Assembly (NCBI GenBank): GCA_907165065.1
Contig: OU015528.1
Span: 27,436,015-27,500,014, forward strand
Direction of reading: 5' to 3'
Source of the DNA: Caprimulgus europaeus
Taxonomy: Eukaryota > Chordata > Aves > Caprimulgiformes > Caprimulgidae
DNA length: 64,000 nt
The notes below the pieces were generated by a model, which was not told the origin of the DNA, searched no databases, and saw nothing but the letters and a program-made list of their open reading frames with translations. A program made the position numbers and the translations under genes. Below are positions 50,851-62,739 of the stretch, one piece after another. Numbering within the stretch: position 1 is the first letter of the stretch; each line of letters opens with the position of its first letter.

Positions 50851-53800
50851 CTGCACCATAAATGCATCACCATGTCATGAACTATTCTGACCAGCACAGC
50901 AACATTTTACATAACACAATTTCTCATTATCATACAGGAACTATTTAAAAGAGGGGGAAAGACAAGTAAGGAGATACAAAGATGGAAGTAGACACTTTCC
51001 AGATTTGCAATGCATCCTTCTCCTCAATAAGACATAATAGCAGGTTCCAACTTTCATGTAAGTACACAAGATTCCAAGCCAAGTATTTTTTCCCACTCTA
51101 TTAACACTATTTTTCATAACATGATCTGATTGGAAAGATAATTACCCTATTATGAATAAATGCCCCATATCCTACAAGCACAGTAAGGACACTCTGAAGG
51201 CATGAATACAGGAAAGACAACACCAAGTTTTGCAATAGGAACATCTTTAGCCATTAGCAACCAGGGAAGTAAGCAAGAACTTGGGCATGGTTTTGCTTGC
51301 TTTCAGATGTACTGTTAACACCTCCTTTCACCTTTCGTAAGGAAATTTCTCCAAAGAAACACAAAATCAATAAGCTCTAACTCTTCAGAACAATTTATGT
51401 ATGTATACATATTTGCTTTGTTAAATAAGTATGTATATTTGTGGTGTGTGTATATTTATATATATAGATGGTAAAAAAGCAGCATTGCAGCTGTACCAAT
51501 ATAACTGCACCATATACCAGATTTGCAGATTGCAAACACAAGTTTTGCCAGTGAAATTTCAGCAGATCAATTTAAAAAGCACCTCACAGCCAAACTTGGT
51601 ACTTAGACAGGCCTATTTCTTGAATATCAGACCTCTTATGGGAACAAGCTTGACAAACCATTTGTCTGGTAAGTTTTTCATTTTAAAGTCTCTCCCTAAA
51701 ATGATTTTAAAAGAGGAAAGAAAAACAGAAATGGGGATTCTCTAAAAATCATACGCAACCTACAGCTAAAGAGCAAGGAAAATAACACAGTATGTGGTGA
51801 GATGCACAAGTGGGAGAATGGACAATTCAGTTTTGCCTATTTTTCCTGCTACATCTGCAATCAGGCATGACAGTGGTTTGTAATCTGAGCGCACACATGT
51901 TTTAGGATTATGTCATTTACTTTAACAGGCTATCTGTATTGTAGAACAGACAAGACAATGATTGCAGTTTTCAAGACTGAAGATGAGACCAAATCAAAAC
52001 CACCTTGTACAATCATTATCCCTAGGAGAAGGCTGGGGTCACTGTACATCCCTCCTTCCTTCAGGCTGTTTCACAGTGGAATGTGCCTAGCAACAGCACA
52101 GAAACAATTATGCTTTTGCAAAACTGGTAAAGGGCAATTTCTTCTTCCTCCCCCATATTAACAAAGCAGTTAACTAGAGTCAGCAATAAATTTTATAATC
52201 TGAGATAATTTACCTCCTCGTTGCCCAAAAATAATTTTTGCATTGGCAAGAAGTGTAAACTAATTGAAGGCCTGGCTGGAAAAAAAATTGGGCAACAGTG
52301 GCAGCACATCAGTCAACTTAATAACCTCATTCATAACTCAAGCTTCAAGGATAAAAATAAGGTCATTCTCAACCTAACAGAGAAGGGGAACATTATGGAA
52401 CTGTACTCCTCCAGCAACTTTTAAGTGTCTCTACCCAGTTGCAGATGCAATATGGAAAAAGAAAGGGATGGATACGTTGAAACATTATCTCCTGGTATGG
52501 CAAAGAGCCTTCAAAGTCAATGTCAGAACTGATGCCAGCACACAGAGATGCGGGCAATCAGGGAACAAACTACACCAGTAGACATACAGTCAGTACAGAA
52601 GGTATAAAATGAACATTCATGTTGCACCTTACACAGGTGAGATAATGAAATCTCCGAGAATGAAACATATTCCCAATAAAAAGATAACATTTCTGTAAAA
52701 AAATTGAGAATTAAGAACTGCTGAGAGAAGATGATGACATTCAACGATGCTGCAATAAGCAAGGAAATCCTCCCACACAAAGCTGTGCAAAAATTGTGGA
52801 CACTTGGTGTTTCATTTTAGCTGTGATTAACGCACTGTTTTGAGATCTACAGGCAATCTCTTTTGTTCTTCCATTTGGTAACCTAACAAATACATCTACC
52901 TTCTAAAGGTTTGATGACTGTTAGAGAAAATGTGTATCAAAATGATAAAGAAAATAATAGCCATTAGGAGAATTATTAGGAGAATAATTTATGGTTTGCT
53001 AATAATCTGTAGAGGCAGCAGGAGACACAATTAGAAAAGTAAGTGGAATAACAGTCAGAACAATATTCCCTTTAGCTTGAACTAATACCGTGACACTGAA
53101 ACACACAGAAGTGAAAGTTAATGACTTTCACTTCAGTTTTTTCCACAAAATACTGTGTTTGCTATGCCACTTTTCTAGATTTGTTTAACTGCCTAGACTT
53201 AAATGGCTCTTGCTCAGTCTCACGAGCTTCAGAAAATAGGACAAGCCTCAGCATTGACAAACAGGTATGGATGGAAATGCAAAGTCCACCCATAGTGAGG
53301 CTTCTTGTGTCATTTGTGAGACTAGCACTTGGGTACATGCTTTCCAAAGGTTTGGAAAAGTCTTTGAGAAAGTAAGCTAAGCATTAACAAATACACCTGG
53401 ATTGAAAAAAAAAAAACATTTATCGTGACAAAAATACTCTACACCTCTCTGTATGCTCAGGATTACTAATCTTTTGAGAGAGAAAAGAGGGTTCCTAAAG
53501 AGTCATTCCCAAAGGAAACAGTAACTGCATCATACTGCAGTCTTCTCCTAAACAAGGACCTCATTACTGAAAAGTTTCAGGGGAACCTCATCAGCTAAAT
53601 CACTGGTTTCTTGTCCACACCAGCCCAGTCATCAGCTCCAGAATTCCCATTGCTAAGGTCACTACTGCTTCCCCCAACAGCTCCTAGGCATTCTTCTATG
53701 CTGCAAAAGGCAAACGGCTCTTGGAGTGAAAAACAAACCACAATGAGAAACGCAGTAAAACAACAGAACCTGCTTCATCCTTTACAAACATCCATGCTCT

Positions 53801-56150
53801 GTGGTTGTTTAATCAATACTAGTCTACTTGATTTTAACCTCCAAAAAACCACACATGCTTTGGGTCAAATGTATTTAACTTAGTCATGAGATGATACGTG
53901 CTTAGGGTTACTATGTTTGACATACAGAGAAGAAAATGCCAACCTCAAAAAAGGTTGTTACATCTCAGCAGATCACTCTGTGCATGCACAATTACTACAA
54001 AGGCAACAGCCAGGGCTACCATAAGATGAGTTGCTCTGCCTGGAAACCAGCCAGACAGTGATCCCTTATGTACTGACTAAGCCTGTCTATCTTCATAAGA
54101 GGAAGAAATCTGTCTTAAATGCCCCAGAGGAATTTGAGACTGAAAACAATAATGTTTTCTCTGCTGTCCAGCACCAATCCATTGTAACTACCAGATAAGA
54201 GTTGCGAGTCAGAAGATCTGCTCAGCTGCAGAGCTGCAACTGCCCATCCCAGCAAAGGGCACATGGTCTGCATGAGCCTGTGCAGGACCTGCTCTTCAGA
54301 CTGTGACAAACCAGCATGGGGGGAGACTGCAAGGAGAAGTCAGGTTGTACAGCAAAAAGCTAGAGACTTAGGAGGTGAAACACCAGGTGGTCCTGGTGCA
54401 TGTAGTAGTAGTTTCTGAGAAGAGGGAGGTACGGCCCTTCTAGCTAAAAGCCAGTGTTCGTCACTTCAAGTCTTTGATGGCTCACTTGCTCATCTGGCAT
54501 CACTGCTCACACAGCAAATGCACGCTGTAGCTGCCCACTCTTACTGCAGGCATCTAATAATTTCAACTTTAATTTACAGCATGTAGACAAATATTTTAGA
54601 AGCTAAAGGCAAGATACCATGCTTGCTGCTTATGAATGCATTAAAGAGTGTTGCTCTTTTAAAAATTTTACTACTCACATTTTTAGGTATAGTGTTAGAA
54701 AGAGTCCTTCATGGCTCTTTGATCTACACTAAGAAAAGGAAAACCAATAAAATTAAAAAGGAGTGTGAACTTAAATTAAAATCCTTGCCTCTGTCACTTA
54801 CAAAAATCTTTATCTGAAGATTTTTGGTACAAAAGTTCTGGCTTTTTTGTCAGGTATAACTACAGAAAACAAAAGAAGAGCTCCTGCTTAATAGACCTTA
54901 TTCATTGCAAGCTATGGCTACAATAGCAGTAAGCAATTCTGCTGGGTGTAGATTACGAAGATGTAAAAGCAATTCACACTTGCTCCCATTTTTTCCCTGA
55001 AATGGGTGTTTTTTTCCACACTGCCTTTTGGGAACAGTCCCTAGCCAATGCTACCCCACAAACCGTGCCCTGGCAGGATCTGCAAGGGTGCTAATTGCAG
55101 GAGACAAAAGCATGCCAAGAAAGATGATAGCAATTATGCAGAATGGACAACAGCAGGCCAGTGCTCCAGCCTGGGCCCAGTTTTGTTTACGAGCATAGCC
55201 CTGGTCAGGCACTGCCAGTGAAGATTTTTACTGTATTGTGGTGGCAGGGGGAGGGAAGTGAGGCAAAAAGGTAGTGACAATCCTCAGGACACTTGTCTCA
55301 GATCAAGTTCAAGTCCCTGCTCCAAATCAGGCCGAGCAGAGATTAACAATGTGAGGAAAATGCTTCCTAAGTACTCCAGCCAGCTGATCATTCTGGCATT
55401 TACATCTCTTCTGCTGTTTATCTTCTTCTACCACAAAAAAGGTCAATCATTTCAGCTTTGTTCCAGCACAACTGCTCATTGCACTGTATAGCTATGGAGA
55501 ACAGCTGGGGAGGAGGAAGATGCATTCCTGATGTGCACCGGAGAGAGCCACATGCTGGGACATGCAGTGAGGAATGTCCTCCACATTGGGATGTGCATGG
55601 GAGAGAACAGCTAGGCAACAGATGGCTGGAAGGGCAGAGAGACACCATGTCTTTACCCAGCTCAAACTAATAAAGCATGTGGGAGAAAAATACAGATCAG
55701 TAAGATCTTCTTTCTATCAACATCTTGCAGCCCCTCATCTGACTTCAGTGGGGCTGTTGTAAACTGGAAGACTTTGCTGACTTTGAAGGCAAGAACTTGC
55801 CTTTCACCTGAGAGATCTCTCTGCTCATCTCAGACAGTGGGCTCAGCTATACCTCCATATGAAGGAGGCAAAAATCTTGCCTTTCCCACCTGCAGAGCCT
55901 GTATAGCTTCTGCTGAGTTTAGCACTATGACCCAAGAGCCCCTGGTCACCACAGGAGCAAGATATCCTGGACCCTCTAATATCACTGCTGATGACAAAGC
56001 AAGGCTCCCATTCAGCTTTCCCACAGTGCTTGCAGGAGCTCAGCAGGAGCTCGAGGCAAGAGCTGATGTCCCACCAAGCTCCTCAAAAAACTCCAAGGGG
56101 AGCTATTATTCCAAAAAGTGCTGGCTTGGTCTAGCAGAAGTTCAATGTGG

Positions 56151-57276
56151 TGTGGTTGATGGGCACCTAGCATCCAGCCATGGTCAACCAAAGCCACCCT
56201 ATCACTCCTCTCCTCAGGTGAACAGAGAAGTGAAAATATAATGAAAGACTTGAGATAAGGACGGGGAGAGATAACTCACCAATTACCATCACAGGCAAAA
56301 CAGAATTGACTCGAGGAAATCAGTTTAATTTATCAGAGTAGGATAATGAGAACTAAAACTAAATCTTAAAAACATCTTCCCCCCAATCCTCCCTTCTCTC
56401 CAGGCTTAACTTTACTCCTGATTCTTCTACCTCCTCCCTCCCCAGCAGCATGGGGGGATGAGGAATAGGGGTTGGGGTCAGTTCATCACACGTTGTTTCT
56501 GACGCTCCTTCCTCTTCATGGGGAGGACTCCTCACACTCTTCTCCTGCTCCAGTCTGAGGTCCCTCCCACAGAAGACAGTTCTCCCTGAACTTCTACAAT
56601 ATGAGTCCTTCCCACGAGCTACAGTTCTTCACAAATTGCTCCAGCATGGGTCCTTTCCATGGGCTGCAGTCCTTCAGGAACAGACTGCTTCCACAGGGTC
56701 ACAAGTCCTGCCAGCAAACCCACTCCAGCGTAAGCTCCTCCCTCCATGGGAGTGAGGGATAATGTCCTGCCAGGACATTGATCCAGTGTAGGCTTCTCAT
56801 GGGGTCACAGCCTCCTTCAGGCATCCAGCTGCTCCAGTGTGGGGTCCTCCACGGGCTACAGGTGGACATTTGCTCCACCGTGGACCTCCATGGGCTGCGG
56901 GGGGACAGCCTGCCGCACCATGGTCTTCACCACAGGCTGCAGGGGAATCTCTGTTCCAGTGTCTGGTGTACTTTCTCCATCTCCTTCTTCTCTGACCTTG
57001 GTGTCTGCAGAGTTATTTCTCTCATGTGTTCACTCCTCTCTTTGGCTGCAACTGTACAGTTGTGTTGGGTTTTTTTTTCCCTCCCCTTCTTAAATAGGTT
57101 GTCCCAGAGGCTCTACCACTATTGCTGATGGGCTCAGCCTTGGCCAGAGGTGGATCCATCTTGGAGCCGGCTGGCATTGGCTCTGTTGGGCATAGGGGAA
57201 GCTTCTGGCAGTTTCTCACAGAAGCCACCCCTGTAGACCGCCTGCTACCAAAACTTTGCAATGCAAACCTGTTACA
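56151..57276 (-). mobile_element. Endogenous retrovirus LTR, minus orientation, about 1.1 kb
   Basis: Read on the minus strand it begins TGTAACAGGTTTGC at 57276. It passes a TATA-like TATTTAAG (57089-57096) and ends near 56151. Its far end shares GTGATAGGGTGGCTT and GGTGCCCA-type blocks with the LTR at 59728-60699, but one block is inverted (see findings). The sequence GAGCCAATGCCAGCCGGCTC is present near the 5' side and is typical of a common avian LTR, as I recall it. A degenerate minisatellite occupies the middle. Neither flank shows a clean target-site duplication. No gag, pol or env frame is present; open frames inside it are incidental. Confidence 0.82.
56540..56960. repeat. Degenerate minisatellite inside the LTR
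   Basis: Recurring units of roughly 40 to 60 bases share the core CTCCANYGTGGGTCC and CCATGGGCTGCAG. Clear copies begin near 56639, 56833 and 56872. Unit length and sequence vary, so it is an old tandem array internal to the LTR. Confidence 0.7.
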
Positions 57277-57642
57277 CCTGTATTATGTTACATTGTCCAT
57301 GCCATCCCTGTTTGAGCTGTGAATATGAAATCAAACTCCCAAACCAGGAAATACTTTTTGAAACACAACTCTTTCCCTTGGCTCTCATGCCTCCCACCTC
57401 TCTCACTAACCCCATTTACCAATACGTTTATTCCCATTCTGTTCTCACTATCACACAGCCTCACTAATACCAGTCTTGTCTATTTGAAGCTTCCTTTTTG
57501 GCAAAAAATCAAGGAGGCAAGAAACTTTCTCAGATCGAACACTGTAAAAACAGATGACATAAACTATCCCTCTCACTATCTTTCTTGACAAAGTTTCTCC
57601 ACAGACAGCAACAGGACTGCAAATATAATAAACAATTTTCCC

Positions 57643-57667
57643 ATATATATATATATATATATATATA
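57643..57667. repeat. (AT)12 microsatellite
   Basis: Uninterrupted AT dinucleotides over about 25 bases, likely polymorphic. Confidence 0.92.
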
Positions 57668-59722
57668 GGTAAAAGCAAAAGCCAGTTTCAACCTAACTCT
57701 TCCCGTTTCCTACCCTGACAGAATACATATTTCTTTGTTATTTTTTTGTTACTATGAATCCTTTCAAACAACAGGAGAAAAATAAAAATATCTGCCAAAG
57801 CTCACATTTCAGTGGTGGTTTTCAGTGTCCTAAGCAGGTACAAATCTTGTGTCCCTTATTCAAGCAAGTTTGTCACTGATCTCAATTCAAACTACAGGAT
57901 CCAGGCTCAGATGAGCATCTTGTAATAAGTTCTCGACTAAAACACCCTGGATTAGTTGACACTGCAATGACTTACAACAGCAGACAGGCTGACTGCACTT
58001 GATTTAGCAAAAGTTACAGGAAGGAGATTTTAAGGTGGGCAAATTACAAGAATTTACATTCTATTGGCAACTTTTTTTTTTTTTTTCAGTTCATGCTTTG
58101 TGACCAAACAGAAGCAAAAAACCCAGGCAACAGTGACAAGGCATCAATCAATTTAATAACATCCCTTATAACCAACACTTAAAGAAACAGGTCATTTCCA
58201 AAGTTATGAAGACATTAAATTAGAGTATAATGCAAAACTGCTGCTTGACAAATGTTTCCTATAATCATACACTCAGGGATAGAAGTTAACCTCCCAACAC
58301 AACAGAAACAAAGAACCTCTCTCTTTTGGGGTAACGGCAAGAGCCCAGCCAAACTGTCAGTGGCTACACAGAGAATCCTTTGTCCCATAGAATCTTCTCA
58401 CACACTAGAAAAGCAATGAATGAATGAAAGAAAATATCTTTTTTTTTTTTTACACTTTTGATGAAACATGCAAATTGTATCAAAAGAAAAGAAGGCTGAC
58501 ACCAGAGGAGTTTTAAGTCACTAGAGGAAGTCAACTCATAAGCAATTGATTATTATGAATGAATTTAAGAGGGTTCATAGTTATTGTCAAAATAGTAAGA
58601 AGCAGCAACCAAGATTTACTACAAAAAAAAAAAAAAGACACAGAACACTACAACTCTCCACTCTTCCAGCAAAGAATAGCATGGAGTGGTTTAAAAAGCA
58701 GAAATAAACTACAACTTCTTTAGGCACAGGGAACATACAGTTTAAGTGTTTTAAAATTAATCCCATGTTATTTGTACTTAACATCTACTCTGCAAGTTAT
58801 TGATGGCGATGGGGAGGGAGAGCACCCCTCAAACAAAACCCACATATCCCTACAATATTGACTTAACTGGTGAATATTGAAAGTTTTTCTCAGCATAACG
58901 TACTCAGCAGCAGATTTTGTGGTGTTGGAGAGGAGATCTCACACTGCAGTCCAGAAATACAGACACTCATACATCAAGAGCAGGGAACATACAGTTCCAC
59001 TGCTATTTTAATACAATGGTCAAATGACAGAACAAAACTCATGCATCAAGAGTTCACCTCTAGCAAATTATTCCCTTGTATGTTTAAATCTGTAAGAGAG
59101 AGAAATTGTTGCAGATAATTTCCCCCTAGACACTGAAGAGGTCTGAAACTCCTGTACGGTACAGCTCATTTGACAGCAGATAATTACAAGACACCAATAG
59201 TTGTGAAAACAAATGCTAAGGAAGGCAGAAATTTAATAAATTAGTAGAGATACAAAATTAAGTGTAGGGAATGCCTGTCTATAACATGCTATTGAATGCA
59301 GTGCTCCATTTCAGAGTATAGAAAGCATTAACCAAAGGAAAAAAAGATTAAACTACAATCCAGTGATTTAATCTTTTAAGGGTCCTAATACACAGTATCT
59401 CAAGATGCATAAAGCCATCTAACCATGAAGGGAGGGAAAAGCTTTATTATATCACTCCACTGTTGCCAATTAAATGAAAATATAAGATGGAATAACAAGA
59501 CCTAACATATATAACAACCCTGTCAGAGATTAAAATCATCTCTCTGCTGATTCCTCCATCAAGAAGCTAAGACAAATTCAGAAGTGAGATGAGGAGGATA
59601 ATACAGCTAAAACTGAAGGCTGAGAGGCAAGCACACAGCAATTAGTGTTTAACAGTGCTTCCCCTCGGACTTAAAGCATCACTCCGTTAACATCATTCAA
59701 AATATTTACCTTGTTATTGTAA

Positions 59723-59727
59723 AGTAC
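59723..59727. repeat. Target-site duplication AGTAC, left copy
   Basis: AGTAC directly precedes the TG end of the solo LTR; an identical copy follows its CA end at 60700-60704. A 5-bp duplication fits an ERVL-type integrase. Confidence 0.88.
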
Positions 59728-60054
59728 TGTATTGGGTCTGACAGGGATGAAGACCCAGTGTGTGCCTCAAGGAGATTTAACCTTGGGGGGAAAACTAATC
59801 TGTGATGCAAGTTGTATGTTGCAAGAAGGAATGTAGCAGGAATGACCTGAACTGACGGAGAATGAGTTTCACAAGGAAAGGAACCAGACAAGTGTAATGA
59901 TGACCCGAACCAAGCCAGTGCTGGTGCCCAACAACCAAACATGGTACTTCTCCTGTCTTGAACATCCATCTTGAAAGAAGAGGCCCAAGTCAAAGCCTGT
60001 TTGTGAATATCTGGAGGAATGGAGGAAGCCCATGGAATATCTATCTGATAAAGG

Positions 60055-60086
60055 ACTGGGAGGCGGAGCTAATAAGAATGTATAAA
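60055..60086 (+). promoter_or_regulatory. First LTR core promoter: GC-like box and TATAAA
   Basis: GGGAGGCGGAGC (60058-60069) is followed by TATAAA at 60081-60086. The spacing resembles a retroviral U3 core promoter. Activity is not shown by sequence alone. Confidence 0.5.
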
Positions 60087-60374
60087 CCTGTATATTGAGT
60101 ATAATTCATGTGGGACCTGAGCATGATGCAAATGGTATGGAGTTAATTTTCCCCACAGCAGCCCTCATAATGCTGTGTTTTGTAAAGGTGTTGATAACAC
60201 ACCAGCGTTCTGGTTACTGGTGAGCAGTGCTCACACAGCACCAAGGCTGTCTCTCCAACACCCCCCCCGTCCCAGTAAGCTGGGGGTCGGGAAGGTCTTG
60301 GGAGGGGACATAGCCAGTACAGCTGACCCAAACTGACCAAAGGGATATTCCCTACCAGATGACATCTGCTCAGA

Positions 60375-60381
60375 TATAAAA
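60375..60381 (+). promoter_or_regulatory. Second LTR TATA box (TATAAAA)
   Basis: TATAAAA lies about 139 bases before the AATAAA at 60514, a normal U3-R arrangement. The minus-strand LTR at 14540 has lost this box. Confidence 0.65.
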
Positions 60382-60513
60382 GCAAGGGGAACAGAAGGAG
60401 AAGAGGTGGGGTTGGGCATTCGTTATTTCTGTTTGTCCTCCGGGAACCACAACGCGTACCAAGCCCTGCTTCCCGGGAAGCGGCCAAACATCGCCTGCTG
60501 ATGGGAAGTAGAG

Positions 60514-60519
60514 AATAAA
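60514..60519 (+). terminator. LTR polyadenylation signal AATAAA
   Basis: AATAAA followed by T-rich and TGCTT-rich sequence, as expected for the R/U5 boundary of an LTR. Confidence 0.65.
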
Positions 60520-60699
60520 GATTTTCTTCTTTTGCTTCTGCACAAGCAGCTTTGCTTTGCTTCTATTAAACTGCCTTTTGTCTCAACCCATGAGTTTGGG
60601 GGTTTTTTTTTGTTCCATCCACTCCCCATCCTGCTGAGGAGGGGGGTGATAGAGTGGCTTGGTGGGCACCTGGAATTCAGGCAAGGTCAACCCACCACA

Positions 60700-60704
60700 A
60701 GTAC
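60700..60704. repeat. Target-site duplication AGTAC, right copy
   Basis: Identical to 59723-59727 and directly follows the CA end of the solo LTR. Confidence 0.88.
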
Positions 60705-61096
60705 AATGCATTTTAGGCAGGGCACTCTATGTGGTCCAGGTGATCCTCTTAAGTTAAGAAAACACTTGTAACTTCCGCATTTCAGATATATGCCATACAT
60801 AAACTTGTATTCTGCTGCCTGAAACTCATCTCAACAATTACTGATGCGCAATAGTAGGGGATAATCACAAGCAAAGTGAAAGAATCTGAAACAATAAGAT
60901 CAGTTTGTAAAGATTTTAATATATTAAGTACTACAGAAAAGCCTAATCATTATAAAAGGGGAAGACAGTTTTGATACTCAACTAGGAAAAGAGAAATAAA
61001 AGCATTTAATAGAGTAGATAAAGATTATATCTGCAGAAAATCATTTCAGGAGCTGCTTTTTGTGGTGACAGCAACAGCCCAGCCTCAGCAACAGTG

Positions 61097-61158
61097 AGGG
61101 TTGGAACAGATGACTTTTAAAAGTCCCTTCCAACCCAAATCATTCTATGATTCTATGA
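61097..61158 (+). mobile_element. CR1 LINE 3' tail, about 60 bp
   Basis: GGGTTGGAACAGATGACTTT, CCCTTCCAACCC and two copies of the terminal ATTCTATG octamer identify the extreme 3' end of a CR1 element. Confidence 0.9.
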
Positions 61159-62739
61159 AATGCCGAGCCTCAGATCTGCACGGAGAACTTCTGCATCTAC
61201 CTGATAGCCCAGGAACAGTATTCACCATGTGACATTAGAGGGGAAACTTTGAGAGAGTAGTCCTGTCAACTGCTAAAGGCTCAAAGCCTTAACTAGTTGC
61301 ATGATCACATCTCAGTGGAAGTATTAATGTAACTGCAATTGAGGATAAGTCCTCAGCTGGTGCAAAGGAATGGGGTCAGGTCTGACATTGCTACTTCTCC
61401 TACCAACTATAATGACTGCTGTGACAGAGAGTTCACAAGAAGTTGTCTAAGAACTAAAGGACTGTTACGGACAAGTCCCTGTCCAGAAGTGGGCAATGTC
61501 AGAGAGATTGAAATCTGGCATCAAAGCAGCAGTTTTTTAAAGTAATCCATACAAATGCTTTTAACTTCTATATTCTCTTGTCTTTGTTGTCATTCATCAT
61601 AAAAGAAAACGAAAACCATAAGAGACACTATAGGAGGCTCAGAGATGCTAGCCTCATTCCAGTGTTACACACTCAGTCAGCCCTCATTTTAGCACAATTC
61701 AGTTGAACAAACACTACTGTGGCACACAGACATCTTTCTGTACATCCTGGCACAGAATAGACCAGAATGTGTTTATTAAAAGCTTAAAGGCACATCTAAT
61801 TTAATAGCCACAAGTCCTTTCTGGCCATACTTTTGCTGAGACTAATTTTACACCTGCTGAAGATAATGAAGATTTTTTCCTGACTGTAAGGGGATTAGAT
61901 TAGGCCTAATATTTTCAAAACAAACTCTTCAAGTTTCTTTTTAAATAGATCACCTATTATTCTCCAAAAGAAAGTAATGAAATTCACAAGCAGATTGTTC
62001 TTTAACTGCTTCATCCAAAGCTGACCTAATGAGTGACTATTTGCCTAATAACCTAGAAGTCTTTTTTCTTCATCGTTGATTTTCCAAATGCTTACAAGGA
62101 GGCCTCAAAAACAAACATAAAGCATACATCCCTACAGAAAAATTGTAAATGCTAGGCATCATTTAAGAGGACATAGTAATATAAACAGGTCACACTGGCT
62201 AAAATGGTGGTAGGAGTTATTTTCAGCAAGGTGTAAACTGGGTATTATCTTCATTTTTCAAACCTCTAAAATTGTAACATTAGAATAAAGGGTACTAGAA
62301 GTTTCTGCAGTTAAGAGAAAAAGGGCCTCAAAAATGCTCAGCAATACCACTAAGTTATACATCCATAGTTAAAACACCTACACACAATTGCAGACCTTCT
62401 GATTTCAGCAAGAAACCTTGAAAAATTATTTCCATTGCAGTTAGACAGTTCAGATTCCAATAGGCAGATAAACAGAAGATGGTGAAAAGGTAACAATAAA
62501 AACTAGTAAATATTTAAGGTATGAGAGAAATTTATTGAAAAAGTATAAATGTTATCAATATTTGTTAAAACTCTAATCACCCATCCCTAAAAATATACCA
62601 ATATGAAAAAACAGGTTTTTCAGAGTCCTGTTTGTCATCTCTTTATATTTTATATGGTCATAGGCAGGTGACATGGATAATCCAATTCAAAAGAGATAAG
62701 CAGCATGTGTGTACAGTTACACGACCGGGACACCAGCAC

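Larger units (their letters stand above)
59728..60699 (+). mobile_element. Composite solo LTR of an endogenous retrovirus, 972 bp
   Basis: The element starts TGTATTGGGTCTGACAGGG and ends GGTCAACCCACCACA, with TG...CA ends and AGTAC duplications on both sides. Its right half (from about 60140) aligns with the 489-bp LTR at 14540-15028 along its whole length. Its left half does not and has its own GC-like box and TATA. Two TATA boxes (60081-60086 and 60375-60381) and an AATAAA signal (60514-60519) are present. It contains no viral genes, so it is a solo LTR left by recombination. It lies antisense to NELL2 in the upstream intron. Confidence 0.88.

Noticed and set aside
55774-56241. Open frame of 155 codons on the plus strand.
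   Set aside because: Its 3' part runs into the terminus of the LTR at 56151 and the rest shows no family features. It is best explained as chance in GC-richer DNA next to the LTR.
60143-60487. Overlapping open frames on the minus strand.
   Set aside because: They lie wholly inside the solo LTR, antisense to it, and reflect its GC-rich sequence rather than a gene.
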